A stretch of 64,000 nucleotides of DNA, taken from contig CM074760.1 in NCBI GenBank assembly GCA_037355855.1, positions 5,076,501-5,140,500 on the forward strand, in the 5' to 3' direction. The first letter of the stretch is position 1, and each line of letters begins with the position of its first letter. The position numbers and the translations under genes are program-made. Positions 43,107 through 53,620 of the stretch are shown piece by piece. The stretch comes from Pseudo-nitzschia pungens. Its lineage: Eukaryota; Bacillariophyta; Bacillariophyceae; Bacillariales; Bacillariaceae. Under the pieces are notes generated by a model. It saw only the letters and a program-made list of their open reading frames with translations. It was not told where the DNA came from and made no database searches.

Positions 43107-43519
43107 CGCGTGTTGATTTCTACAGTGGAAACGAACAATGCTAGTTTAGGTATCTAGATACTAAATACTTCGTGAATAGGGCTGCTTCCTTCCACGGCAG
43201 AGAGGGATGAATCTGGACAGGGGAATGGCAGGAGGATATGCTACCAATGTAAGACGATCAAACGCTACTTTTTGAAAGCGGAACTGAGCAATGTTATGTT
43301 AGCTGTCTAAACACTTTGTGAATAGGGCTGCTTCCTTCCACGATAGAGAGCAACGAATCTGGGGGGAATTGCACGAGGAAATGATGCCAGTATTTGACGA
43401 TTAAACGCTATGAATAATTGGCTATGTATTTCATGACAGAAGCGAGCGCCAAATGTGGCCGGAGAAGCAAGGGGAGCTTTATTAGAAGATGATTATATGC
43501 GACGGAAACCACTTTCTTT
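43107..43519. repeat. 146-bp tandem duplication in the 3' flank
   Basis: The segment around 43130-43275 is repeated at about 43276-43420, with GTGAATAGGGCTGCTTCCTT in both (43172 and 43318) and GACGAT(C/T)AAACGCT closing each unit. No gene. It lies between the convergent TPR and phosphatase-kinase genes. Confidence 0.7.
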
Positions 43520-46328
43520 TTACAGTTTCTGTGTTTCCAGGTATATGTGGCATCTGGTGATAAGCCAAAGAGCACTGTCGAGGGATTTGTTGTAAGCGTT
43601 CCTGTTGAATGATTCTTCAGTAGGTTCGTCCTCGGCTTTCCATCTCCTCCACGCATACGCAAATACAATACGACAAATATCTAAAAATGCAACCTCGTAC
43701 TGCTGTTGAAGTACTTCGCGTGGAAAAATCGATGTCGCGACCTCTTCTTCGTCCTTACCGACTCCAAACTTGACCAAAGCCTTCGAAAGACACGAGTAGT
43801 AATGATCCAACAGCTCACTTTCTCTTTCCCCACCAAAGCATACGTTTGAGCTCGAAACAGCGCTCGTTATGTGATGGGCGACATCTTTGAAATAATAACG
43901 AGCAAAAGAGTAAGAGAACACTCATGATTTTATTCCGTTCCGGAGCATCCAACGAACTATTTTTCGACAGACTTCTCCAGTCTTACCTGTAGCTGCGAGG
44001 CCGAACCCGGACCATTGGAAATCGATCATTCCAACTTCGATCCCTTCTGCCCCCGGAGCGGATTCTTGTGTTTTGCGGAAGAAAAAGTTCGCGTGTTTGG
44101 GATCTCCGTGTATCAATGTGCGGTACTTCGACAACTCATCGTCGTTGGTTTCGTCGTCGGCGAACGGATGGGCTTTCATTCCAACAATGGGGGCAACTTC
44201 CTCCAGTCTCTTCCCCAGAGATTGAATGTCGGCACCTTGCAACTCGGGTACCTTGTCCAAATCGTCACGAAACGAAGGGTAGCGTCCCTCCCAACCACTC
44301 CGAACCTTTTTGAGCTGGTCGTAGCCCTGTAGTTTTGGTTGCATGTACCCACCGTTCGGCCAGACGGCGGATTCCAAATCCTTCCCGGCCTTTCCTTCGT
44401 CCCTTTTCCAAAAGTCGGAACCGTGCCAAAAATAGGCATGCATGTTTGCCAATTGTTCGAGGGATGCCAAGGTTTCTTCTTTGGGGAGCAACCAGTGCTG
44501 TTTCCATCCATCCGACGCCTGAAAGTACTCCAAGAAGATCGAAAAGGAGCTGTCGAGCAGCTCTTTGGGGGTGTCTGCCAAAACCGGTCTCAGGTCGGAC
44601 GAGAGAACCTTGTTTATCTTGATTCCGGCATCGTCGATCAAGTACTTGCAAGCGTTGCTGGTTAGGAAGGATGTCTCGACTTGATAGCTGCGAACGTCTC
44701 GAGTCAGCTGCAACGGCAAAACAAGAAAAACAATGCAAGCACATAACAACACAGGAATTGCAAGACAGAGAGGACACAAACGAATGAGATTTTGCGGGCA
44801 GCGCTAAAAGCTTCGGAAAGCGCAAGGTTCGTCACGGGGACCGATGGCTTGTGTTGCCGTTGCATAGTGCGCATCTTACCTTGTGCGGCGCGGTCTTCAA
44901 TTTGTCTCGGGCGTGATCGAGGTTTGCCATGACGATGCGTTTGTAAAAGATGTCCGAGGGCGGCGATTCCGAGGGTTTCTCCTCCTCCTCTTCGTCCTCC
45001 GCGGCGTTGCTGTCCATCTCCTCCCACTCGAGCTGAAATCGGACACCGTTCGACATGAGTCCCCTCCAGGCATCGTCCTCGGGCACGGAGTATCCGGTGA
45101 GCTTCCGGTTTGCCGGGTTTTCTTCCCGGAGCAAACGTTGGAGGTCGTCGAGCCCGTAGGGTATCCCGTCGAGATCCCGGGCGACATCGATCGCCTGAGA
45201 AACCTCGGACGGTGGTGGATTGTCTCCGATCCACTCTTCGAAGATGGTGTGCACCGACTCGGCGTCCGCGCGCATGCTCCGACACAATCGGTCGTGGAGT
45301 TCCGATCCTCCCTCGGAAGACGCCACGACACCGAAAATGTTCCCAAACCCTCGCTTCGGATCGTGGACCAGCGGAGCCCCGAACAGATCCGTGATCCTGC
45401 CGCCCTTGCACCTGAGGAGCGCCTCGGCCGAGCACGTGTCCCACAACTGGGTGTCAAAGTGCAGGATCGCCACGGTCGGGGTGGTCGCGCTCGCCACCAT
45501 TCGGAGCTTCGAGGCGGTTCCACCCACGATATCGTGGCGGAGGTTCTCCCCGGTGGCCAGCGAGCGAGCGACCGCTGTGGCTTTTTTCAGAACCGGATGG
45601 CTCGAGTCTCCCGTCAGGATTGTCGTGCCCGGCACGTCGCCGTCGCCGGATTCCGTCTCGGAAGCGGGCACCGTTTTGTTCGGTTCCGGTTCCGGTTCCC
45701 GCTCCCGTTGTGGTTGCCAGACGCCGGCAAAATTCTTGAGATCGGCAATCGCGTAGTGGATTTCGGCCTCGCGCGACAAATCGTCCCTGCCGCCCGGAAA
45801 CGGCACGCCGATGATCCCCGCAACGGGCCGCGAATTCCGGGTGATTCCGATCAGGCACGCAACGTTCCGGAGCCTGCCCTCCACGAATTCGCGGGTCCCG
45901 TCGACCGGATCCACAAACAGGGCCAGTTCTTTGAGGGGAATTTCTTCGTCCAGATCGGTTGTCAGGGACGTCGGAACCTCCGTGGTTTCGAACAGGATAT
46001 CGGTCCGCAAAAGCCGAGAGGACCCGGCTTCCCCGGCTTCATCGTTGTCGTTGTCGTCGTCTTCTTCTCCGATGATCAGCAGGTCGTCACCCCACGTCTC
46101 GCGGAGCGCACCGATGATGCTCGCCTGCGCGTCGATGTCGCACCGGGTGACAACGCTCCGGGCGTCTCCTCCGATTTTGAGTTTTCCGCCCTTGTCGTCC
46201 TCGTTGGCCCGGTGAAAGGATCGGATTACCTGGCAGCCCTGCCAACCGGCGTGGATGCAGCTCGAGGTCAGTCGGCCCAGCGATATCGTTTTCATGACCG
46301 GGGGAATCTTCATGGTGGTGGCTGTGGG

Positions 46329-46364
<36 letters not shown>

Positions 46365-46406
46365 GGGTGCCATCCGCGATCCGAACCGTTGGGCATCCGT
46401 TTTCAT
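43520..46406 (-). CDS. Fusion of inositol-monophosphatase-family phosphatase and APH/choline-kinase-like kinase
   Basis: Three exons on the minus strand: 46406-44880, 44707-43987 and 43884-43520. Introns are 172 bp (GTAAGA...TTGCAG) and 102 bp (GTAAGA...TCAAAG). The product is 870 residues. The N-terminal part (about 40-390) is a Li-sensitive/Mg-dependent phosphatase of the IMPase/bisphosphate-nucleotidase type, with GEEDDDN, DPVDGTREF (metal site) and WDTCSAEALL. The C-terminal part (about 480-850) resembles aminoglycoside/choline/ecdysteroid kinases: FYKRIVMANLDHARDKL for the N-lobe, LIHGDPKHANFFF (catalytic loop HGDxxxxN) and MIDFQWSG (DFG-like). Both splice junctions restore uninterrupted homology in phase. 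The ATG at 46406 is the first in frame. Close to the N-terminus is a hexanucleotide (Glu-Asn) repeat. Substrates are unknown. Confidence 0.82.
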
Positions 46407-47581
46407 TGATGACTGATTTGGAGTGTGCGGTCTGATAAGGACACCGAATACAGCGGGACGATGTGGTGTTATAATAATGTTATTGTTGTTATTTGTTGAA
46501 CGATCGGAAGATGGCAGACGGTAGAAAGCCACTAAGTTATGATGTTCTTGTACTCACTTTTATCATCCTCAACATCATTTTTACTACTACGAGTACTAGT
46601 ATTACTGGTAAGATTACAGTAAACCTTATGATTGTTTATCGCCATTGCTCTCATCGGACATGCTTCCGAAATGAGATGGATTGGAGGGAGGAGACACCGG
46701 GAAAACGGGAAGATAACAGATACTGTAACCAGCCGACGGAAGCAATTTTGAATCTTCAAAATGATGGACTCACATGACTATGTAGTAAACCTTACCTTAC
46801 GTAATCTTACTCATTCTCAAAAAGGGACATAATGCGATTGTACCAGTAAGCCTTAAAATCTTAGAAAGAGTAACTTACGAGTAAATTAAGCTTACTTGTT
46901 ATTGGACCTCGCGGGGTAAGTTACCGGTAAGGTTTAGTGGAGTTGTTTTTCGTCATCATGGCCTGTATTTTTAAGTGGTGCTATATTGGAGTGACAACAG
47001 CTCTCAGACAATCAGAAACAATTCAATTTTTCATGCACCATGTACTTGGATTATTTGACCCAAAAGCAAACACTGACATACTCTCTTGCCCCACATTGCT
47101 AATGTGATGTCACCTATGGCTCAACTTACTTCCACGAAGTTCAATTGATGGCATTGGACCTTTGTTGCAGTACTTGCATTGTGTCTATTGCTTTGTTTTA
47201 AGCTAGGGATTACCGCTTGTCATTTTTTGAAAAATATTTCAAAAAATTGACTGCAAACTAGTCACAGAATGAAAATGGATGTGATGCTCCTACTACAACA
47301 AGAATTTAGAATGTTTTAGACTACTATCATGTGAGCTGTTTGAAGCTCAAGTTTGAAGGGAATTGATTGAAAATTGAGTGAGTAATGATCATTGACCTAA
47401 TTCACAACTACGTGCACTGTCAATTTTGACATTTTGTCATTAGGTACTAAACGTGTACCAGCAATCTAAGCTCTACGCATCAAAAACAGTAAATCTTTGT
47501 TTTTACCAAACCCCGGTTTCTCACACTCTTCCTCTTCTTAAGGAAGTTACGTTGTAAATTTTTACAAGAGTTAAGGATAAT
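46407..47581. other. Intergenic region
   Basis: Upstream of the phosphatase-kinase gene; AT-rich, with TAAGGTTTA/TTACGTAA-like words at 46790-46940. No gene is recognised. An open frame at 46493-46777 has no family resemblance. Confidence 0.45.
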
Positions 47582-47634
47582 CATTTACAACTCCACTAAT
47601 TGGCGCTCCGGTAAGGCGTGAGGAGTTGTAAATG
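47582..47634. repeat. Perfect 13-bp hairpin containing a 37-bp repeat
   Basis: CATTTACAACTCC (47582-47594) pairs with GGAGTTGTAAATG (47622-47634) across 27 bases. The segment 47596-47632 (CTAATTGGCGCTCCGG...) recurs with three mismatches at 48554-48590, on the other side of repeat copy C. Confidence 0.7.
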
Positions 47635-47788
47635 TGCGTGACGTGTTTTTTCTGTTGAATAGCCACAAATTGAGCAATATATCAGTGTAACTCAATACAA
47701 AAATCAAATAATTTCAAATAATAGTAACCCACAAATTAGGCTATAAAGATGTACTACGAAACTTATACCCTCATATTTATAATGATAT

Positions 47789-48505
47789 TGCTCGTCAGCA
47801 AAGAGATGATAACAACAATAACAACAGCAGCACGCCGAGTGCTGGTAATTGGTGACTGGAGAGCAGGACTGGAGAGCAGGACTGCAGAGCAGGACTGGAG
47901 AGCAGGACTGCAGAGCAGGACTGCAGAGCAGGACTGGAGAGCAGGACTGGAGAGCAGGACTGGAGAGCAGGACTGCAGAGCAGGACTGCAGAGCAGGACT
48001 GCAGAGCAGGACTGCAGAGCAGGACTGCAGAGCAGGACTGCAGAGCAGGACTGCAGAGCAGGATACTGTTCCAACACTATTACATACTACACTCAGTTAC
48101 TACAGGATACCCCCCCCCTAGAGGTACAAAAAGGATCATTGGAAGGGGAGGGCATGATAGGTGTTTATTTTAAGGTGGAAGAAGAAAGAGTAATAGCTGA
48201 ACGCAGCTCAGCTCTGTAGTGTGACAGCTTGTTGCTTCGCTGTCTCGTATCCTTAACAGTTAGCACTGTATGTACAGCTCTGTAGGTTCATTACTGTAGT
48301 GTACAGGTAGCACTTGGAGTAACGTATTAGCAAGTGGTCCACTCCTGTGCTAGTGCTAGCTCGCTTGCTAGCACGCTTGCTAATAACTGTACAGTATGGG
48401 TTGGGTATCTGGTTATAGTACTACTACTTATCATAAACAAATGACTGTACCCCGATGGTAGCATAGTATGGTAGCATAATACGGTAGCATACCAAGTACT
48501 TCGTA
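47789..48505 (+). repeat. Dispersed repeat family R1, copy C
   Basis: Same order of blocks as copy A (minus strand, 9292-8922 and 3081-2920): TGCTCGTCAGCAAA, GAGTGCTGG, GGATACTGTT, GTTTATTTTA, CTCTGTAGTGTGACAGC, CTAGCTCGCTTGCTAGCA, GGTATCTGGTTATAGTA and CCCCGATGGTAGCAT. It contains the private minisatellite at 47863-48057. It is an unclassified interspersed repeat, without coding capacity. Confidence 0.7.
47863..48057 (+). repeat. 13-bp minisatellite, 15 units
   Basis: Fifteen full copies of GCAGGACTGSAGA, where S is C or G in the order G,C,G,C,C,G,G,G,C,C,C,C,C,C,C. Partial units flank it. Long open frames exist through it in several phases only because 13 is not a multiple of 3 and the unit lacks stops; they are not genes. 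Confidence 0.95.
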
Positions 48506-48659
48506 TCTCCTAACAGTGGCAACCCTAACCCTGTAGCACTCTGTAGCACCATGCTAATTGGCGCTCCGGTTAGGCGTCTGGAGTTGTAAAAATAATGTCC
48601 GTAACGTACCACCACCAGTATTTTGAGGAAAATTAAAAGGATGTTTTGCAATATAAAGG

Positions 48660-49320
48660 TGTTACATGCTAGCGTAGCTAGTATGCGCACAAATGAATAA
48701 TTAACCAAATCCAATACTAGGATCAAATATAAAGCTTCATGAATGTATATATTTATATATACGTTTGATGGAGTCATTGCAATTCAATGAGCAATTGGAC
48801 GAGTCCCAGATCATCATATATGCCTAATGTTACGACTCGACAATGGTTCAACATTTATGGCAGAGCATGCCTATTTTTGGCAATATCCCAAGCATGCGCC
48901 GACATCAAATATTTTATGTATTTCTATTCTTAACATTTGGAGTGATAGTATCTCCTAAAAGCATCTAAACACGCAATTCATTATCGCTACTCCAAAATTT
49001 CTACCTTAGAGTGTAACACAGTAATTACTGTTTATCTTCAAAATAGAAACAGTAGAATTCAGTACTGAACTAAAACCATCAATAGCCTCAACAAAAGAAG
49101 CACCTTGTATCCCTAATAAGCAACATGGCAGGTATCTACAGAGACCCACCGGTCTCCTATAAGAGCTCCTTTGACAGCCCTAAACCAAAACTGGTCACGC
49201 TCTCAGTATACGATAACGACAACGACCATTCCGACAGCGTTAAAGTCCCCCTGTTTACAGACAAAGGAGGTTTAAAAGAGCTACTGCATACAGAAGAGGC
49301 TTTTCTAAATACAGCAGAAG
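48660..49320 (+). mobile_element. Gypsy lineage II relic: LTR, leader and start of gag
   Basis: LTR 48660-49018 (TGTTACATGC...GTGTAACA, 359 bp) shares blocks with the lineage II LTR at 21137-21461, such as AACATTTATGGCAGAGCATGCC and TTTCTACCTTAGAGTGT. It is followed by the palindrome CAGTAATTACTG (49019-49030) and a leader. The gag start at 49125 (MAGIYRDPPVSYKSSF) keeps similarity to about residue 65. It then breaks off near 49320 into unrelated sequence. No 3' LTR is found in the window. Confidence 0.85.
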
Positions 49321-49951
49321 ATATAGCGTCCAAAAACTGGTTTGCGACCCTTTTTGAGAAATTTTTTGGGGGGTTGGGACAAATTCCTGGCTGCTTTTTT
49401 GTTGTGTAGCTTGACCTGTAGCACCCTCGCGATTCCCTACCCCAATCGCGACGTAATAACTACCACATGCACTCAACTAGCCAAAAAACAGTTAATCAAA
49501 TTAATCAATCCCTTTCTACTTTCTCATGCTATTGTCACCAAATTTATTTTTTTGTCTCAGAATGAATTCCCCCCTTCCACTATGTTTTTAATTTGATTTA
49601 TTATTCCCGACCGTACCAATTTTACTTATTATGACACTGTTGCAGAAACTCGTCATTACAAAAATTTATTTTGCAGCATACCTGTCGCAAAATTCATCAC
49701 AACAATTATTTCCCATCATACATTGAAGAAATTCCTCACAAAAATTATGGACTCTTCTTTAAAAATTGCGACCCCCCTACTCCCACATGGATTCAGAATT
49801 GTGATCCTATGAATCTGAAATCCTGTGACAGAACCACAAGAATTGCAACCCTATCCAAAAAAATTATCAACACTATGATGCGAAACAAAAGCCTATCTTA
49901 TGACAAATATGAATTATTTTATGAACCACACAAACTTTTCTCCAGCAATTT
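49321..49951. other. AT-rich sequence between gypsy relic and hypothetical gene
   Basis: No recognised gene. Short open frames have AT-driven composition (Asn/Lys/Ile-rich). It could be decayed transposon sequence. Confidence 0.4.
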
Positions 49952-50964
49952 TTAAACAAAGGCAGAGTTGAAATTGCCAGCGACGCCACTTTCACCTGGA
50001 TTCGCGTCGTCTTCATTTACACCTAGCAAAGCCCTCAATTCTGGACTACTGTATTCCTCAACACATTCCACCTGTCCTTGCTCACCAGATGGACTGTTGC
50101 TGCTATTATAGTTCTCATCCTCCCAATGGAACCTTTCTCTCAGTTTTTCCTCACATTCTTGACTGGTCGTTGGATCCTTCCTCAGCTCTGCAACTTCCCT
50201 GCACAACTTATTGAACACAGCTAGACCTTCAATCGACCATGATTTGTTGTGGTCTCCACTGTATTGATCACAATATTTCTTTTTCTTCCTCTGTCTCAAA
50301 ATGGTCCCGTCATCCTTCCTCTTCTGCTTGACATGATTCACCCAGACATGATACTCATTATGAATTATCATCAATGCAAATGCTTCGTCAGTAACTGTGA
50401 AAATTTCACTCATCAAGCACTCTTTTTTTTGTTTCTATAGTCTGTTTGTGTTGGACAGATGCTTGATAAAATCTGAGTCACAAAATAATACAAATCCTCA
50501 TTGTCACCACCAGCACTACTACTATCGCTGTACCTTCTGTACTGCGGATTCACTCCCAGTTGCTTTCTTCCACTAGTATGACCTTCTTGCAACACAATCT
50601 CCACTTTACCCGGAAATGAATCTGGCACAACTCCATCATGTTTGAGTTTGTCCTCTAGTAGTAGTTGCAGTAGAAAAATTGTGGCATTTCACAACTGTTA
50701 GAGTACTAGATGAGTCGGTTATCAATTACCACACCAGCAGTATTAGTAGTAGCCACTTCAATCACTTTAGCACTTACCCATATAATGTTTTCTAGCCAAA
50801 GTTTGAGCATTATGCCTAAGCTTGGCAAATGCCTGGTTCACCATACACTTGTTGAACTCATAGAAAAATTGAAAAGAAATATCAGGGGGTGGAACCACGG
50901 AACATGACTCCACTGCTTTCTTCATAATTGCTTTTGCCTGATTGTCATCTGTTACGAACTTCAT
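49952..50964 (-). pseudogene. Hypothetical two-exon gene with one homopolymer frameshift
   Basis: Exon 1 is 50964-50778 and exon 2 starts at 50654; the 123-bp intron begins GTAAGT and ends CTACTAG, and the splice keeps phase. Exon 2 runs to a run of eight A on the minus strand (T 50423-50430), where the frame breaks. One more A would join it to the frame ending at 49952. The parts total about 290 residues. Features: FALMIIHNEYHVWVNHVKQK, a basic KRKDDG...RQRKKKKY tract, and WSIEGLAVFNKLCREVAEL. The W-x-x-E-G-x-x-x-F-N pattern recalls transposon-associated ORFs of stramenopiles, from memory only. Function unknown. The break may be a base-calling error. Confidence 0.5.
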
Positions 50965-51839
50965 TTGATTAAACTACTAAATTTTTCAAGAAATCAATCA
51001 TGTTTATTTTTTCACATAATCTGGGACGTAGTAATCAACAATTACCCTTTGCATAATTCATTTTTATATAATCATTGATGCATCCATTGTGCACTATTCA
51101 CACTGGAACACAAAAAATGCTGGAAAGAACGACCCATGCATAGGAAATAAGCATATTGTTGTGGTGTATTCCGTGCTACTGAAAATTTTTCTGAGAAATC
51201 TGGTGTCTCATCCAAAATATAATTGGTATCAAGTTTATTCCTTTTCAGTATCCTAACAGATGCATATACTGACCATTATTAAGTCTGGAATACAAAAAAT
51301 GTGGGACAGTATGACCCAGGCACAGGAAATAAGCATATTTTGTCTTGTATTCCGGGCTACTGAGAGTTTTCTGAGAAATATGCTGTCACATCCAAAGTAT
51401 AACTGGTATCAAGCTTATTCCTTTTCAGTATTCTATCAGATGCAGATACTGACCCCCATTATTAAGTCTGGAATACAAAAAATGTTAGACAGAATGACAG
51501 ATCAAAGAACGATGGATCAAAGAAGAATGACGGATCAAAGAATGACAAATCAAAGAACGGCGCATCAAAGAACGATTGAAAGTAGCAATCAAAATAAGGA
51601 AGACCAACAAATACCAATCAGAGCAAGGAGGAACAATGGATACAATTGAAAGTAGCAATCGAAACGAGGAGGGACAATGAATACCGATTGAAGCAAGGAG
51701 GGAGGAAGAATACAATTGAAAGTAGCAATCGAAACAAGGAGGACCGACGAATACTGATCTGAGCAAGGATGAACAAAAAATACGATTAAAAGTAGTGATC
51801 GAAACAAGGAGGGACGACGAATACCAATCAGAGCAAGAA
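50965..51839. repeat. Tandem repeats: about 183-bp units, then shorter units
   Basis: The words GGAA(C/T)ACAAAAAATG recur at 51105, 51287 and 51470, a period of 182-183 bp, with long shared stretches (GCTACTGA..TTTTCTGAGAAAT, AATTGGTATCAAG). From 51490 to 51835 a different array uses units of about 70 bp with GATCAAAGAA and AAAGTAGCAATCGAAAC words. No gene. The array borders the LTR at 51840. Confidence 0.7.
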
Positions 51840-52035
51840 TGCCGTGCGCCGGAAGACAGTCACGAGTCCAATCGGGACTGGATTAAGGATAAGGATAAAA
51901 GAAAACAATCGGCGAGCCGATAGAATCGCTGATTACCAAAGGGCTCTTAGAGCTGTAGCATATAGACTAACTGATAGAGCCCACAATTTGCATATCACTA
52001 CTATTTCTAATCACTAGTAGACCCGGGGTATGGCA
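51840..52035 (+). repeat. 5' LTR of the second gypsy lineage I copy
   Basis: TGCCGTG...TATGGCA. It differs from the other family LTRs by several substitutions and small insertions (for example AAAACAATCGG in place of AATCAG). It is preceded by AAGAA, a possible target site half. Confidence 0.88.
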
Positions 52036-52777
52036 TGATTTTAAAATCAAGCTGAGTGCTGATGACCATGAGCAGAAAGAAATCGATCGGCCAAGGGACC
52101 GACGAGATCGAAAGACTGCCAGAAAATGGAGGCACGGAGAAGCAAAACAGGGAGAAGGATATCCAGTGTCTGCAGCACAAGGAAGACCGACCCCAGCAGT
52201 GGTTAGCCCCAAAGGAGGGAGCAACAGCAGCAACAGAGACACCTAAGGACCCAAACAGGACCATGGTCGACAGCAAGAATAATCGAAAAATTCGAAAATA
52301 CACACTGAAAAAGTGACACATAATCCAGTGAGTGGACTAATTGGACCAACACTGAGTGGATGGGCAGACCGAAGAGGGTATGCCAACCAAAACCGAAATA
52401 TACGGGTATACGGAAAGGTATATAATAAACACCTGAACACCACTAATCCCACGGGAAACGGGAAGTGGGACCGGCCCGGTGACAGCTTAAGAAAGAAGCA
52501 ACGCCGGAGAACCACGGGAATCGAATCCCACGAAATAAAAACAGAAACAACTCCGGGGGACCACAGGATTCCCGCGAGTTAAAGAGAGAAACAACTCCCA
52601 CCACTGGACAAACCAGGGGGAAAATCAGTTATAACACGAGTTATCACGAGAAACAGTGCAAATCCAGCAAAAGAACTGGAGGAAATGAGCAATCACTTTT
52701 ACTCAGTTTCAACACAAAGCAAACAAAGATAACAGAAATAGTGTAACTAAATTAAATAGAAAACTGATTAACTCACC

Positions 52778-53620
52778 ATGGCGACCAAGGTAACCAAACT
52801 GAAACCTTTCAACATCACACGGGAGGACTGGCCGGAAGACGCCACCGCCGTAAAGATGAACGTAGACAGTGAACAAGGTGGAATCGCATTCAGCGACTAC
52901 CTGAAGGTTCTCAATGGTACTGAAAGACCAGAACTCTTCCTTATCTGGAAGAGGGACTTTGACCAGAAAATTGCTGGCAATGACAAACTCCACGGAGACC
53001 AGAAACTGGACGTTTTACAGAGAATCCTCTCCACTGAGGCACTCGCACTTGTCCAGCGAACGCTCGCTCGGACCTACTTGGCCGAACCAACCCATAAGGT
53101 CCATCACACCAGACGCGTGCAGAAAAAGATCCAGGAAATTACCATCCGGAAGGAAGCAATAATGCAACAACGCATCACCGATCTCGAAAAGCAGACCGGC
53201 GTCACCAAGAAGACCCCCAAGGCCGCATCTGGGGGAGGACACCACGGGAAGTCCCCTGGCAAAAAGAAGCGACCTGCGGACAACAGCAACAAACAACTAT
53301 GCAAGACCTGTGGCAAGGTCCATGCCGGCAAATGCTGGAAACTAACCGGTGGTCCCCACAAGAAGGGGAAGTTCGACCGGGAAACCATCAACTTGCTCAA
53401 GGAGCACTTTGTGGCAAAAGAACAAGACTCAGACTCTGAGCAGTACTCCAAACCCCACTGGGGAAGAAACCTATCGAACCACGAGTACTCCTATGTACTG
53501 GCCACGGCCCAAGCTGACCATGACGTTTCCGATGACGAGATCGACATCTCCGAACGAGACCTCAAAGAGTACAGAAGAAAGTACAGAAAGACCTTTAAAA
53601 AGAAAGGATCCCACAACTGA
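52778..53620 (+). CDS. gag: Gag-like protein with internal in-frame deletion
   Basis: 280 residues. It aligns with the 479-residue gag at 4006 for the first 120 residues, then jumps from KIQEI to TIRKEA, losing about 198 residues of the central capsid-like region in frame. The zinc-knuckle-like CKTCGKVHAGKC and the C-terminus are kept. It ends TGA followed at once by ATG, as in the intact copy. It is unlikely to assemble normally. Confidence 0.85.
   Translation: MATKVTKLKPFNITREDWPEDATAVKMNVDSEQGGIAFSDYLKVLNGTERPELFLIWKRDFDQKIAGNDKLHGDQKLDVLQRILSTEALALVQRTLARTYLAEPTHKVHHTRRVQKKIQEITIRKEAIMQQRITDLEKQTGVTKKTPKAASGGGHHGKSPGKKKRPADNSNKQLCKTCGKVHAGKCWKLTGGPHKKGKFDRETINLLKEHFVAKEQDSDSEQYSKPHWGRNLSNHEYSYVLATAQADHDVSDDEIDISERDLKEYRRKYRKTFKKKGSHN

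Noticed and set aside
44883..46409. Long plus-strand open frame of 508 residues
   Set aside because: It is the antisense shadow of the phosphatase-kinase gene, whose minus-strand frame carries clear catalytic motifs and splice sites.
47863..48057. CRISPR-like array
   Set aside because: Units are contiguous 13-bp tandem copies without spacers, in a eukaryotic genome.
47749..48219. Repetitive protein (EQDWRAGLQSRTA repeats)
   Set aside because: Created by the 13-bp minisatellite, which lacks stops in several frames on both strands; the rest of the frame is non-coding repeat.
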